The notes under the pieces were generated by a model. It saw nothing but the letters and a program-made list of their open reading frames with translations, was not told the origin of the DNA and did no database searches. The position numbers were made by a program, and so were the translations under genes. This document shows positions 1-9,974 of a DNA stretch of 64,000 nucleotides, one piece after another. The first letter of the stretch is position 1, and each line of letters begins with the position of its first letter. Source of the stretch: Micractinium sp. NFX-FRZ (Eukaryota > Chlorophyta > Trebouxiophyceae > Chlorellales > Chlorellaceae); assembly GCA_029339195.1 (NCBI GenBank), contig JAPTJF010000058.1, positions 1-64,000 on the forward strand, read 5' to 3'.

Positions 1-427
1 GAATATAACTAACGGTTGAGTTATGTAGCGTTATAACCAGTTATTTCCACAGCACTCGAGGGTTACCCCCAACCCTAGCCGGCACCATGCTGCGTGCTGC
101 GGGCTTCTTCCGGCCAAGGGGGTTTAATCGCACTGTATTCTTACAGTGGCAACCAAAGTATTCAATTGTATCACAATTGTAGCTAGGGCGGCTGCAGCCC
201 ATTGACATCCCAAACACCGAGGGCCACACCGTTCGGCGCCTGCAAAGGGTGAGCACACAATTCAAGCTTCGAAGGCAGAACCATGCCGATTCGCAAGCAG
301 AACGATCCCTTCGAGCGCCTCCAACTCGGAACCTCCGCGGGCTTGGAGACCCCAAGGCTGCCTGAAAGCGTGACCTTGCCGGTTTTATGACCCAATGCAG
401 TGCTCGTATCATAGATTGCGGCCCGAG
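1..427. other. 5' flank of the hydrolase-like gene; nothing recognised
   Basis: No coding segment or RNA gene is supported here. The sequence is less GC-rich near its left end than the rest of the window. It presumably holds the promoter and 5' UTR of the gene starting at 428 and the tail of a neighbour to the left, but neither is demonstrated. A second in-frame ATG at 395 would add 11 residues before the signal peptide. Confidence 0.4.
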
Positions 428-3400
428 ATGCGGGGAGGCGCCGCCGCGCTTCTGGTGGCACTGGGCGCGGCGGCACTGTTGCTGGGCGCGGCGGCGCAGA
501 GCGAGGATCCGGGCAGCGGGCTGGTGGCTGCCGCCGCCAGCGCCTGGCAGGCCCCCATCATCTATGCCGAGTCTAATAGGGGGCTGAGGCCCACACGGCT
601 TGTAGTGCAGTGGGCCGGAGGAAGAAGGACCCACTACTACCAGCTGGCAAAGAACCCGGTTGGCACACTGGTGCGCCTGCCTGCGGTGGCGATCACTGCG
701 CGAGGCGGCGACGTGACGCGCTGGTGCCAGCATGCCGCCTGGTGGCTGACAGGGGACTCCATGTATGATGTGCCCTGCAGGTGGCACAGCCTTCCCATTG
801 GTCTGCCTGCTTACCGGCCCCCTCTGCTCCCGTGTGCCCATCCACGTGCCGTCCACTTCACCCCACCTGCCTCCCTGCCTCTCGCAGGTATGGTTCCACG
901 GCTGCTCACGGTCCGCCCGAGGCTTCTTCCCATACGACCCAGTCCACTGCGAAGAGTGCCTGGGTGAGCAGGGCCGGGCATAATGCTGCGGCGGTAGGAG
1001 GCACGAGCCTGCGCTTGCCGGCATGCAGCGGGGAGATGAGCAGGCACCGGGGATGCAGCACACTACCCCCCTCACCCCCCGCGCCCCGCCCTGCACAGTC
1101 CAACCTCCTGTCCCATCTATGCTCCTCCTGCCCTGCCCTCCCCTCCCCTTGCAGGCTACCCAGAGGACGTGAGCTTCACAAAGCAGGCGCTTGCGCGGGG
1201 CTACACCGTGCTGGTGCTGGAGCCGAATGACCCGCGGCAGCTTTGCTGGAGCTCCACCACCCGGCTGCAGTACATCAACGACCAGCCAGACGTGAGCACA
1301 GCATGGCACAGCACAGCGCAGTGATGGTGGCTTTTTGCTGGGTGGCTGGGCAGAGGCTGGCTGGCTAGTGTCAGGACGGCAGGGCTGGCTGGCAGGCCTG
1401 GGGCCGGCCCTGCACCCCCCACCCATCCTGATCCCTTGCTTAACAAAGGCAGCTCACCTCACCCACTCACCTGCCTGCCTGCTCCTGCTGTACTGCCCGT
1501 CTCCTATCGCCGCCCCTCTGCCGGTGCGCCTCTGCAGGCCATCCGCACCATCACAAATTTCCTGGAGGACCAAGGGCTGACTGGCAAGCCCGTGTTCTTT
1601 GCCGGCGCCTCAAGCGGCGGCACCCTCATGCTCAAGCTGCAAGGCACCCTGTTCCTGGCAGCCAAAGCAGCAGGGGCACTGAGCCTGCCCCAGGCCGCTG
1701 CGCTTTCCGACAACATCACCGAGTCAGCAGCCAGTGGGCAAGCTCTGGGCGATGCACTCACAGCAGCAGCGGCAGAAGCAGTGGCAGCGGCAGCGGCAGC
1801 TGCAGCGGCGACCTCAGGCAATGGCACGGTGCAGGCGGCTGCCACTGCTGCCAGCCGCAAGTTTTACCTGCTGTGCCATGGCGTCATTGCAGGTGCGTGC
1901 ACGGGTGTGCTGTGCTGTGTGAGAGTCTCTGGGTGGACCAGGGGCCCTGCCCTGCCCCTCCCTACTTGCACAGGATGGGCACGGCTAGGCAGGGCAAAGG
2001 GGGGATCGGGAGGCAGCAGCCGTGCTGCCGGCTGCGCTTCCAAGCAGTGCCTCAAATGGGCCAGGCTGATTACTCACTCTGCTTTGCCCCCCTCTTCTCC
2101 CGTGCTCCCTTTTCCCCCCCAATGCAGTGGTGTCCACCCCCACCGACTTTGGGGCTGAGGACAGCAGAGGCCGGCTGATCTGGCCCGACTTCCCTCCAAC
2201 CATCTTTGTTGTGATGGAGGCAAGTGCAGCTGGGCAGTCCAGGCTTGCGGACGTGGGCCCAAGCTTGTGTTGCAGCTTGTTGGGGCTGCCTTACTGTACA
2301 AGTGCCATGTGCCTCTGCTTACCAAACGGGCTCCCAATCGGGCTGGCCGGCCATCTCCTCCAAGCGTGCCTGCCCGTCCACCCGCCCACCTGCCTGTTTG
2401 CTCACCGCCTGCGCACCCACCTGCGTGCACACTGCAGTTTGACGGGAGGGGGCGGGGCGACGCCGCCACCAATGCCGCCTTCTTCGAAAGGAATGGCAAA
2501 CCCTCGGGGGTCATCGAGGTGAGCCAAAAACAATTATAAAAGCTGCAATCTGCTGCAAGGACACAAGGAGCCCTGCCCCAGGCAGCCTCTAAAGGGAGGG
2601 ATCCCACCAACGGATCCCCTTTCCTGCCACAACCCCCCGTTGCGTACGAGGACGGCACCCAAATGGCGGCTGTTAAGTGTTCCCTGTTTTTCTGCCACCC
2701 TCCCCATCTCTTGCTCACCCGCCCACTCCTCAAGTCGAAGCATCGCTGGCCCCGTGCATGCTCTCACCGGCCCGCCCCCACTCCTGCCTCCCTCTTTCTC
2801 CCCTCCTCACCTCCCTTCCCTGCCCTGCCCTGCCCTGCTGTGCTGTACTGCCCTGCAGTCCCCCCGCCGCCAGATCACCCCCACCTACCTCTCCGAGCGC
2901 TCCCCCGTCATCTCCGAGAGGCAGTCGGCCGAAATCTTCGAAGCGCTGAAGGACACGGGGCTGCTGGACGGCAGCGGCAACTTCCGTGACAACCCCAAGA
3001 ACTGGAATGTGAGTCGCCATCTATCCTCAGGAGTTGTCCACCCGCCTTAGGCAGCAAAAGGCAGCATGAGAGGCACATCCAGGGACCAGGAAACTTGCAC
3101 TGCCGTAGCCTCCCTTGAGCCAGGCACGGCCACAGGGCGCTTTCCACTGGAGTGCTCCACCCTTTGTGTCTGTTCATCCCCTCCTGCCCACCCACCTGCG
3201 CTTTGTTTGCCCTGCAGGAGAAGGGCACGATCGCCTTCAACTGGCCCCAGAAGGTGAAGAATGCCCTGCCCTGGGTGGCCAAGGGCGGCCCGCTGTCCGT
3301 TGACTTCAGGACCAGCCCAATCCACCAGGCCCTGGGCGTCGCATACGCCGGCCACGAGCACGTGTCAGGTGTGAGGGTTGGGAGGCGTGGCGAGGGATGG

Positions 3401-6254
3401 GAGAGGGGTGTGGGCGAGGAGGAGTCCGGGAGGAGAGAGCGTTAAAAGACGCACCGGCCGGGTGCAACGGGCAGGAAGGGGGATCATGATGAAGGCTGCG
3501 AGATGGGGGAGGGTGAACATTCCGTGGTCCCTGGGAGATGCAGAGGGGTCAGGGGCGGGCAGGCATCCAGCGTTGGCAGCCTTAGATGGGCGGCCGAATT
3601 CACCCCCATGCTTGTCCCCCATCCTTCTCTCCCATGCTTCTCCCTTTTGAAAGGCTCCTTCACGCGCACCTCTGCCTTGCCACTCACTCGCGCATGCAGA
3701 CTACTTCACTGTGTGCCTGGTCTGGCTGGAGCGAGGGCTCAGGGGCCAGCTGCGCCTGGGGGAGCAGGGCAGGGCGGACGTGCGCTCCCTGGTCAGGCGG
3801 TACACAGTGCCCAACGGCAACCTGGCTGCCCTGACAGCCGACCGCCAGACGGGCGACGACCCGTGGGTGGAGGACGCAAGCCCCTCGCCGCCGGCACCAA
3901 GGTCGGTGGGTAGGCGGGCAGGTGGGCAGGTGGGCAGGTGGGCAGGTGGGATTGATGTCAGCTGAGCGCAGCCTGGTGGCACAGATGGGTATGCTGCATG
4001 GGGGGAGGCCAGTTTACATGATACCAATGTATGCACTCGCTCGCCCTGGCGCAGGTCGTCACCGCCCCCTCCTCCGCCGCCTCCCAAGCCATCTCCCCCG
4101 CCCCCCAGGCCCCGCCCTCCTCCCAGGCCCCGCCCACCTCCCCCTCCATCGCCCTCACCAAAGCCGCCACCGCCAAAGCCTTCCCCGCCTCCCGGGGCGG
4201 CCCCACCACAGCCCCCCTCCCCCTCCCCAAAGCCACCCCCGCCAAGGCCCTCGCCACCGCCGCCGCCCTCCCCCTCTCCAAAACCGCCCCCACCAAGGCC
4301 CCCGCCGCCTTCCCCCTCCCCAAAGCCGCCGCCGCCAAGGCCCTCGCCGCCACCGCCGCCCTCCCCCTCGCCGCCACCCTTGCCGCCCTCTCCCTCCCCC
4401 AAGCTGCCTCTGCCCTCACCACCGCGGCCTCCATCACCCCCCCCAAAGCCCTCTCTGTCCTCCCCCTCACCACCACCCCTGCCCTCCCCCTCACCAATAC
4501 CCCTGCCGCCCTCAACCCCACCACCCCCGCCGCCCTCCCCCTCCCCAAGACCGCCTCCCCTGCAGCCCCTTCAACCCTCTCCCCCTCCCTCAACATCCCC
4601 AACGCCACCATCACCACCCCCGACGCCCCCTCCTCCGCCCCCCTTGCCCTCCTCGCCGCCCCCGCCGCCCCCGCCAAAGCCGTCCCCACCACCCCCTAGG
4701 CCACCGCCCTCCCCCAGGCCACCATCGCCCCCGCCTGGAGCTCCCTTGCGGCCTCCCTCCCCTGAACCCTCCCCTGCATCCCCGCCTTCTACGCCGGAGC
4801 CTCCCCCACCGCCGCCAGACAGCCCGCCGCCTGCCTTATACTGGTGAGTTGGAGGGGCGGGTGCATGACTATATCCTGCCTGACAGGATCTGGCCTCGGG
4901 GCCCGCCTCTGGCCGCTTTGTTGAAGCCTCCAAGGCCTTGAAGCCTTGAAGTGCCTTTAAGCCTTCAACGCTTAGCTTGACTGAGTCAGGCGGATCCTGA
5001 CTGCCCAACCACCACAACTCTCACCCCCCTTTCTTGGCTCTCACCCCGCCTGCTCAATTGCCCTGCACACCTCTGCAGGCCTCCTCCAGCTGCTGAGCTG
5101 GCGGACGGGGCAGCTCTGGCCCCTCCGCCCCCGCCGCCTCGCCCGCCGGGGCCTGCTCTCACATTTGTGCTCCAGCCCAAGGACAGCAGGCTGCTCTCTT
5201 CACCAGATTGGCACTGGCAGCAGGCACTGGTGACAGCCTTGCAGCAGGCAGCCATGGCTGCCGGCGCATCCAGCCCGCCATCTGTAACCATCCAACAACA
5301 ACAAGCAGCGGCGGCCCGCCGCCGCAGGCTAACAGCCGCAGATGGCGGCAGCGGCAGCGGCACAGCGGAGGCTGTGTGGCTCGTGACAGCCACGTTTGCT
5401 GCCGCCTCTGACGAGGTGGCGACGCGGCAGCTGGGTGCCATGCTGCTGAGCCAGCCGCAGAGCGTGCTGCCAGCTGAGCAGTTTGGTGAGCTGGCAGTGG
5501 CAAGCGTGCAGCTGGATGGAGCTGCATTGGCAGCAGAGCCGCCCGCTCCACGCCGGCGCAGCCGCAAGTGGCTGATACCAGCGGTGGCTGGCGGCGCTGC
5601 CGGCATGGCTGCACTCATAGCAGGTGGGCGGCGGTGGGTGCTTTTGTTGCCTCACTGGCAATGAAGCTTCAGAATGCTGCCCGCTGCGGGGGCTGCGGCT
5701 CCCTGCAGCAGCGGGCCTAGCACCACAGGCCCGTGGCCTGGGCTGCTGAGCACACCCCAGTTGACACCGGATCCTCCTCTCGCCCCTGGCCTCCCTCCTG
5801 TGCAGTTGCTGCGCTTGTGCTGTGGCGCAGGGCGGTGCACGAGAGGCAGCATGGCAGCATGGCGTCCGTCCTTGCGCCGCACAACCCCTTGTTCGAGCGA
5901 GAGGCGCGTATGCGGGCCGGCAAGGGCCCTCTGCGTCAGGGCAGCACTAGCAGGCCCATCCCGCATGCCCACATATACACAGGTGGAGATCCAGCCGCAG
6001 CACCAGCTGCTGCAAACGCCGCTGCGGCGGCTGCGGGTGCAGCAACCACACCGCTCTCAGCAATTGCTGAGAGGGAGGCAGCGCAGTGGGCCAGTGTGCC
6101 GCTGGAAGAGCAGCCGCAGGCATGGCAAGACAACCTGGCACGGACACAGTCGGGCGGATCGGCCCGCAGCAGCTTTGGGCAGGCGGCACCCGCACCCGTG
6201 CCGCTGCGTCGCATGTCCTCTCTAATGCGCCGCCGGATCCACGGTCTGCACTAG
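428..6254 (+). CDS. Signal-anchored alpha/beta-hydrolase-like protein with Pro-rich stalk and single membrane span
   Basis: Twelve exons: 428-604, 888-963, 1155-1291, 1538-1892, 2128-2219, 2438-2518, 2859-3008, 3218-3368, 3700-3901, 4055-4843, 5079-5623, 5806-6254; phases agree and give about 1067 aa. The start at 428 is preferred over 395 because a clean signal peptide begins there (residues 1-23). Residues 60-160 carry oxyanion-type VWFHGC (60-65) and the nucleophile elbow GASSG (153-157, Ser155), as in plant alpha/beta-hydrolases. AGHEH near residue 400 could supply the catalytic His; the acid was not identified. Residues ~475-750 are a hydroxyproline-rich-type stalk of repeated SPSPKPPPP blocks. 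A folded region follows, then a membrane span (~902-927) and a basic cytosolic tail. A cell-surface or periplasmic hydrolase on a wall-spanning stalk is inferred; the substrate is unknown. Intron 5 is GC-AG. The exon 1 donor could be 602 instead of 605. Confidence 0.8.
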
Positions 6255-7252
6255 GGCCAGCAAGCAAATGAGCGAGGAGCGGCGGCGCAGCTGACGTCAG
6301 CAACAGCCGCGAGGCTGGTCGCCAAGCAAGCTTGCGCAGGCACGGCATAAGGGTAGCGCATGATGCGGCTTTCACACATGACTGGGCTTCCCTCCATTGT
6401 TTTGACTGAAGAGTGTGCCCCATTACCTGCATCACTTCCGATTGTATACAAACCCAACAAGCAATAGCAAGACCAAGGACAGCTGTCCTGAGCTGGCGGC
6501 TCCAGCAACGCACATCCCGCTGATACAATTGTTGAACCTACCTCCTCCACGGTGGTTAAAACTCCATCACGCACGGACATTGAGTCAACCACCATTCTCA
6601 TAACGTGCCAACAAGGCAGCACTTGGTGCTATGACCAATCGTGAGCAAAAGGTGCGCTGTGCGGTGTGGTGCACAGGCACCCTACCCAAGCCTGCGGGAT
6701 TCGCGGGCCCTGCCCTGAAGCAGGCAAATGAACGCACTGATGACGATCAGCAATATAAACACATCCAGTCGTCGTCAAGATGCAGCATACCTGTTCACAG
6801 CCCTTCCCCAGGATGGGAGTGGGCGGCGGCAGTGCCACTCTGGCGATGACGTGGCGGTTGGTGGTGGCGCACTGGTGGGCCTTGTTCTCGCCACTCGTCT
6901 CCCTCCCCACCAGCTCGTAACATGCGACCGCGGCCTGGCCGCAGGGCTGCAGAAAACTGAGGGCTCTCGGATCGAGCGCCGGGCGGGCAGGCAGGCGGCG
7001 GTAAGCGGCGGCGGTGGAAACCGCGGCAGATGCAGCGGCGGTGTCATGCTGGAATAGGCGTGACCGGCTACCCCAGTTAATGCACACTGAAGGAAGGTGC
7101 TGACGCCCCTTGGGCCAATGGTCAGTGCATCTAGTGCCCGCCGCGGCGCCCGGCAGCCTGGCAGCCCGACGGGCGCGCTCTGCACGGGGGGCGGCCATCT
7201 CCCTAAATCTTCCACGCACGCCACCTCTCCTCTCCATCCACGCTCACCCGGG
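6255..7252. other. Intergenic, mostly the left direct repeat plus a promoter region
   Basis: Apart from the repeat copy at 6313-6886, this stretch presumably contains the 3' UTR of the hydrolase-like gene and the promoter and 5' UTR of the gene starting at 7253. No other feature was found. Confidence 0.5.
6313..6886. repeat. Direct repeat, left copy (574 bp)
   Basis: This segment matches 9200-9659 in the same orientation over almost its whole length. Shared landmarks are GGCTGGTCGCCAAGCAAGCT at the left end, a long identical stretch around CCAACAAGCAATAGCAAGAC, and GGATGGGAGTGGGCGGCGGC near the right end. This copy carries about 165 bp (roughly 6540-6705) that the right copy lacks. No terminal inverted repeats, transposase or reverse transcriptase were seen, so its class is unknown. 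Confidence 0.9.
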
Positions 7253-8111
7253 ATGATGGCAGCCCTCATGTCACCTGCAGCCTGCAGCGTGCAGCGTGCC
7301 CGCGGCCGTGCAGCGTGCCCGCGGCGTTGCAGCGTGTCCGTGTCCCGCACCGTTCCGGTGCAGCCCAGGCGGCGGGCGGTGCGCGTGACCGCCGACGTGA
7401 GCGACGCGCTGACGAACGGCGCGGCACTCGCCACCATCGGGGGCGGCGCTTTCGCCGGCGTGTTCTACCTGGGCGTGCTGGCCACGAGCCAGAAAACTTT
7501 GGATGTGAAATTGGACAAGATGGGGGAGGCCATGAAGACGGCGACGGAAGCGCTGGCGGCTGGGCAGACCGCTGCTCTGCCGCGGCAGGCGGCGGCGATG
7601 GAAAAGCTGGAGACGGCGAGGAAGGAGGATAAGGCGGAGGTGCTGCTGGCGCTGCAGAACGCAAAGGCGGAGCTGGCGGCTGGGCAGATCGCGTCAGAGC
7701 AGCGGCAGACGGCTGGGCAGACCGCGTCAGAGCAGCGGCAGGCGACGGCGCAGACCGCGTTAGAGGAGCGGGTGGCGGCGCGGCATGCGCAGGCACAGAC
7801 GCCGCTGGTGGAGCTGGCGGGCAAAGCGGTGGCGGCGCTGGAGCGCAACAACGCGCAGGCGCTGCTGCGCCCGCGGCATGGTAGCCCCCAGGTTCGAGGG
7901 GGGAGAGTGGGTGGGTGCTGCGGCGTGTTCTTTACCGTGGCCTTCAGCCTTGACGCCAGCGCTTGCCGTGCTTCACGCCTGAGCTGTGCTCCTGCGTGCG
8001 ACTGCCTGCATCACTACTGCCACAACCGTGCCACTAACGCCCCCACCCTGCCGTTTCCGAACGCAGGAGGAGGAGAAGGACAAGTCTGGCGGCGAGTCAG
8101 GCGACAGCTGA
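7253..8111 (+). CDS. Small plastid-type membrane protein with coiled coil, unknown function
   Basis: Two exons, 7253-7891 and 8067-8111, give 227 aa. The N-terminus (1-48) is rich in Ala, Ser and Arg with no acidic residue, like a chloroplast transit peptide; its code contains a short GC-rich tandem repeat. Residues ~53-78 (ALTNGAALATIGGGAFAGVF and on) form one probable membrane segment. From ~85 to 200 the chain is Ala/Glu/Gln/Lys-rich and likely coiled coil, including two near-identical blocks around AGQTASEQRQ. The last exon adds an acidic tail ending ESGDS. The donor at 7892 is chosen because it keeps the acidic tail in frame; an alternative GT at 7881 would change the reading. I do not recognise the family. 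The gene lies between two copies of a direct repeat. Confidence 0.6.
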
Positions 8112-8245
8112 GGGCCACCGCCACGCGAAGGTGGGAGAGGGGTGGGGGCTGAGGCCCAGCGGCCCGCTGTGTGCGCCCTGCACGTCACACATCGTGGCCT
8201 CCAGCCTTAGCCCAGTGCCTTGCCGTGGTGCACGCTTGGGCCGCG

Positions 8246-8269
8246 CCTGCTGCTGCTGCTGCTGCTGCG

Positions 8270-8310
<41 letters not shown>

Positions 8311-8323
8311 GCCTGCTGCTGCT
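8246..8323. repeat. CTG trinucleotide microsatellite with GCC interruptions
   Basis: Runs of CTG are interrupted by GCGCCTG. The flanks carry several copies of CACGCCTGGGCCGCGC on either side (about 8231, 8325, 8340, 8353), so the block is a compound micro/minisatellite. It lies 3' of the small coiled-coil gene. Confidence 0.9.
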
Positions 8324-8756
8324 ACACGCCTGGGCCGCGCCTGGGCCGCGCTGCACGCCTGGGCACACGCATCCACCCGCAACACTACTGCCACATCACA
8401 TGCAACTAACGTGAGCCTTCACCCTGCTGTTCTGTGTGCGCATGCAGGACCCTAGACGCTGACGCACCCTGCAACTACGTCCGGCGTCAACCGATCGCCA
8501 CCAGCCACGATGCGGTGATTGCAGAGGGCGACCAGCCGCGCAGCCTGCCAGCGTCGGTGCCCCACCACCACCTGCCCTGGCAGCAGCAGTTCCGCTCTGC
8601 CAGTGTGCAAGTAATGCAGGGGTGCACGCGCAATGTGACATGGATAAGCTTTGTGCATTTTGGCCACCCCTCCCCGATTTTTGAGGCGCACGCTGCCCCT
8701 TGTGGCCGCCCCTCCCCACCCCTTCCTACTCCCCTGAATCGATTTTGCCTGCCTGC

Positions 8757-8852
8757 GCCCCTGTATGCCTCGCCTGCCTTTGCGCTCTTCCCCCCTGTAT
8801 GCCTCGCCTGCCTTTGCGCTGCTCACCCCCTGTATGTCTCGCCTGCCTTTGT
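8757..8852. repeat. Minisatellite, about 33 bp x 3
   Basis: Three consecutive copies of a unit containing CCCCTGTATGCCTCGCCTGC followed by CTTTGCGCT. The third copy is diverged and shortened. There are no unique spacers, so this is not a CRISPR array. Confidence 0.9.
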
Positions 8853-9055
8853 TTGATTTCCCCCAAACACGTCTTTTTTGTGGTCTTGTTCCGCCCTCTG
8901 CTGTCCATGCCGCCCTGAGCCCCTTGCACATCCACCCTGCACACACGCATTCCGCTGCCCTGCTAAGCTGTTTCCCCGCGGCGCCAAGCCCCAACCTGCA
9001 CGCATTGAGCCCCATGCCGCGCACTCTGGTTGCACATGCGGCGCAAGCAATCCCT

Positions 9056-9060
9056 TGTAA
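9056..9060 (+). terminator. TGTAA poly(A)-type signal
   Basis: TGTAA is the usual green-algal polyadenylation motif. It lies about 945 bp downstream of the stop at 8111, which would mean a long 3' UTR including the microsatellite and minisatellite. The assignment is tentative. Confidence 0.3.
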
Positions 9061-9079
9061 AGCCGCGCGCCCAGCGCAA

Positions 9080-9089
9080 TATATATAAG
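9080..9089 (+). promoter_or_regulatory. TATA-like box
   Basis: TATATATAAG is a strong TATA match in a GC-rich neighbourhood. It lies about 110 bp left of the right direct-repeat copy and about 890 bp before the RING gene start, so the transcript it would serve is unclear. Confidence 0.3.
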
Positions 9090-9199
9090 AGAGGAGCGCA
9101 TACCAGGGACTGAATGGTTGGGGAACGTGCCGATGTTTACATTAGATGTTGACATGAGATCATGTTCACATCAGGTCGCTCATGACCAGAGCGCGCAAC

Positions 9200-9659
9200 G
9201 GCTGGTCGCCAAGCAAGCTTGCGCAGGCACAGTATAAGGGTAGCGCATGATGCGGCTTTCACACACGACTGGGCTTCCCTCCAATTTTCGACTTTAGACT
9301 GAAGAACGTGCCCCGTTATCTGCACCACTTCCGATTGCATACAAACCCAACAAGCAATAGCAAGACCAAGGACAGCTGTCCTGAGCTGGCGGCACCAGCA
9401 ACGCACATCGGCAACGGCATCGCCATCGCCATCGGCAACGCTCATCCCGCTGATACAATTGTTGAACCTACCATCGCGCAGGCGCTGCCCTGAAGCAGGC
9501 AATTGAACGCACTGATGACGATCAGCAATATAACACATCCAGTCGTCGTCAAGATGCAGCATACCTGTCCACAGCCCTTCCCCAGGATGGGAGTGGGCGG
9601 CGGCAGTGCCACTCTGGCGATGACGTGGCGGTTGGTGGCGCACTGGTGCAGGCCTTGTT
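9200..9659. repeat. Direct repeat, right copy (460 bp)
   Basis: Same orientation and near-identical to 6313-6886. It lacks the ~165-bp internal segment of that copy and has an extra ~30-bp GGCAAC/GCCATC-rich stretch around 9409-9440. Together the two copies flank about 2.3 kb containing the small coiled-coil gene. Confidence 0.9.
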
Positions 9660-9974
9660 AGCGACACCCGCATCGTCACGGCTTTTTATGTAAGCACCGC
9701 AACTTCTGGATGCTTTCATTTGAAGGCACGGCACGAGCGGCTCACGCCAGGTGAGCGCGCCCGCCGAAACGGCCCTTCCTATTGCAGCCTGTTGGCGCTT
9801 GAATGACAGTATGGACGCTGCGGCGGCCCGCTAGCATTGGGCAACCAGGCCGGCTCGAATCGGGGCCGCCGCCGTTGTGCGCCCGCGGCCGCTTGGGCCT
9901 CCCGTTCCTCTGTGCACTCGGGCCTCCCCCTCCCCCACTGTGCAGGGGACACCTGCATCCACCATCCAGACACC

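Larger units (their letters stand above)
8112..9974. other. Long intergenic region with repeats
   Basis: It contains a CTG microsatellite, a 33-bp minisatellite, a TGTAA poly(A)-type motif at 9056-9060, a TATA-like box at 9080-9089 and the right copy of the direct repeat. No coding exon is supported. The poly-Ala or poly-Leu frames across the microsatellite are composition artefacts. Confidence 0.5.

Noticed and set aside
41..1426. Long minus-strand open frame (461 codons) opposite the hydrolase-like gene
   Set aside because: It is antisense to phase-consistent exons with recognisable motifs and has no domain of its own; GC-rich DNA gives long antisense frames.
4031..4699. Alternative Ala/Thr-rich frame through the Pro-rich stalk
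   Set aside because: The Ser-Pro frame joins in phase at both ends (donor 3902/acceptor 4055 and donor 4844/acceptor 5079); the other frames do not.
8171..8455. Poly-Ala, poly-Leu and poly-Cys frames across the CTG repeat
   Set aside because: All three frames are open only because of the microsatellite.
8757..8852. Possible CRISPR-like array
   Set aside because: The units are contiguous without unique spacers and the host is eukaryotic.
6313..9659. LTR retrotransposon
   Set aside because: Flanking direct repeats are present, but there is no gag, protease, reverse transcriptase, primer-binding site or clear TG...CA ends.
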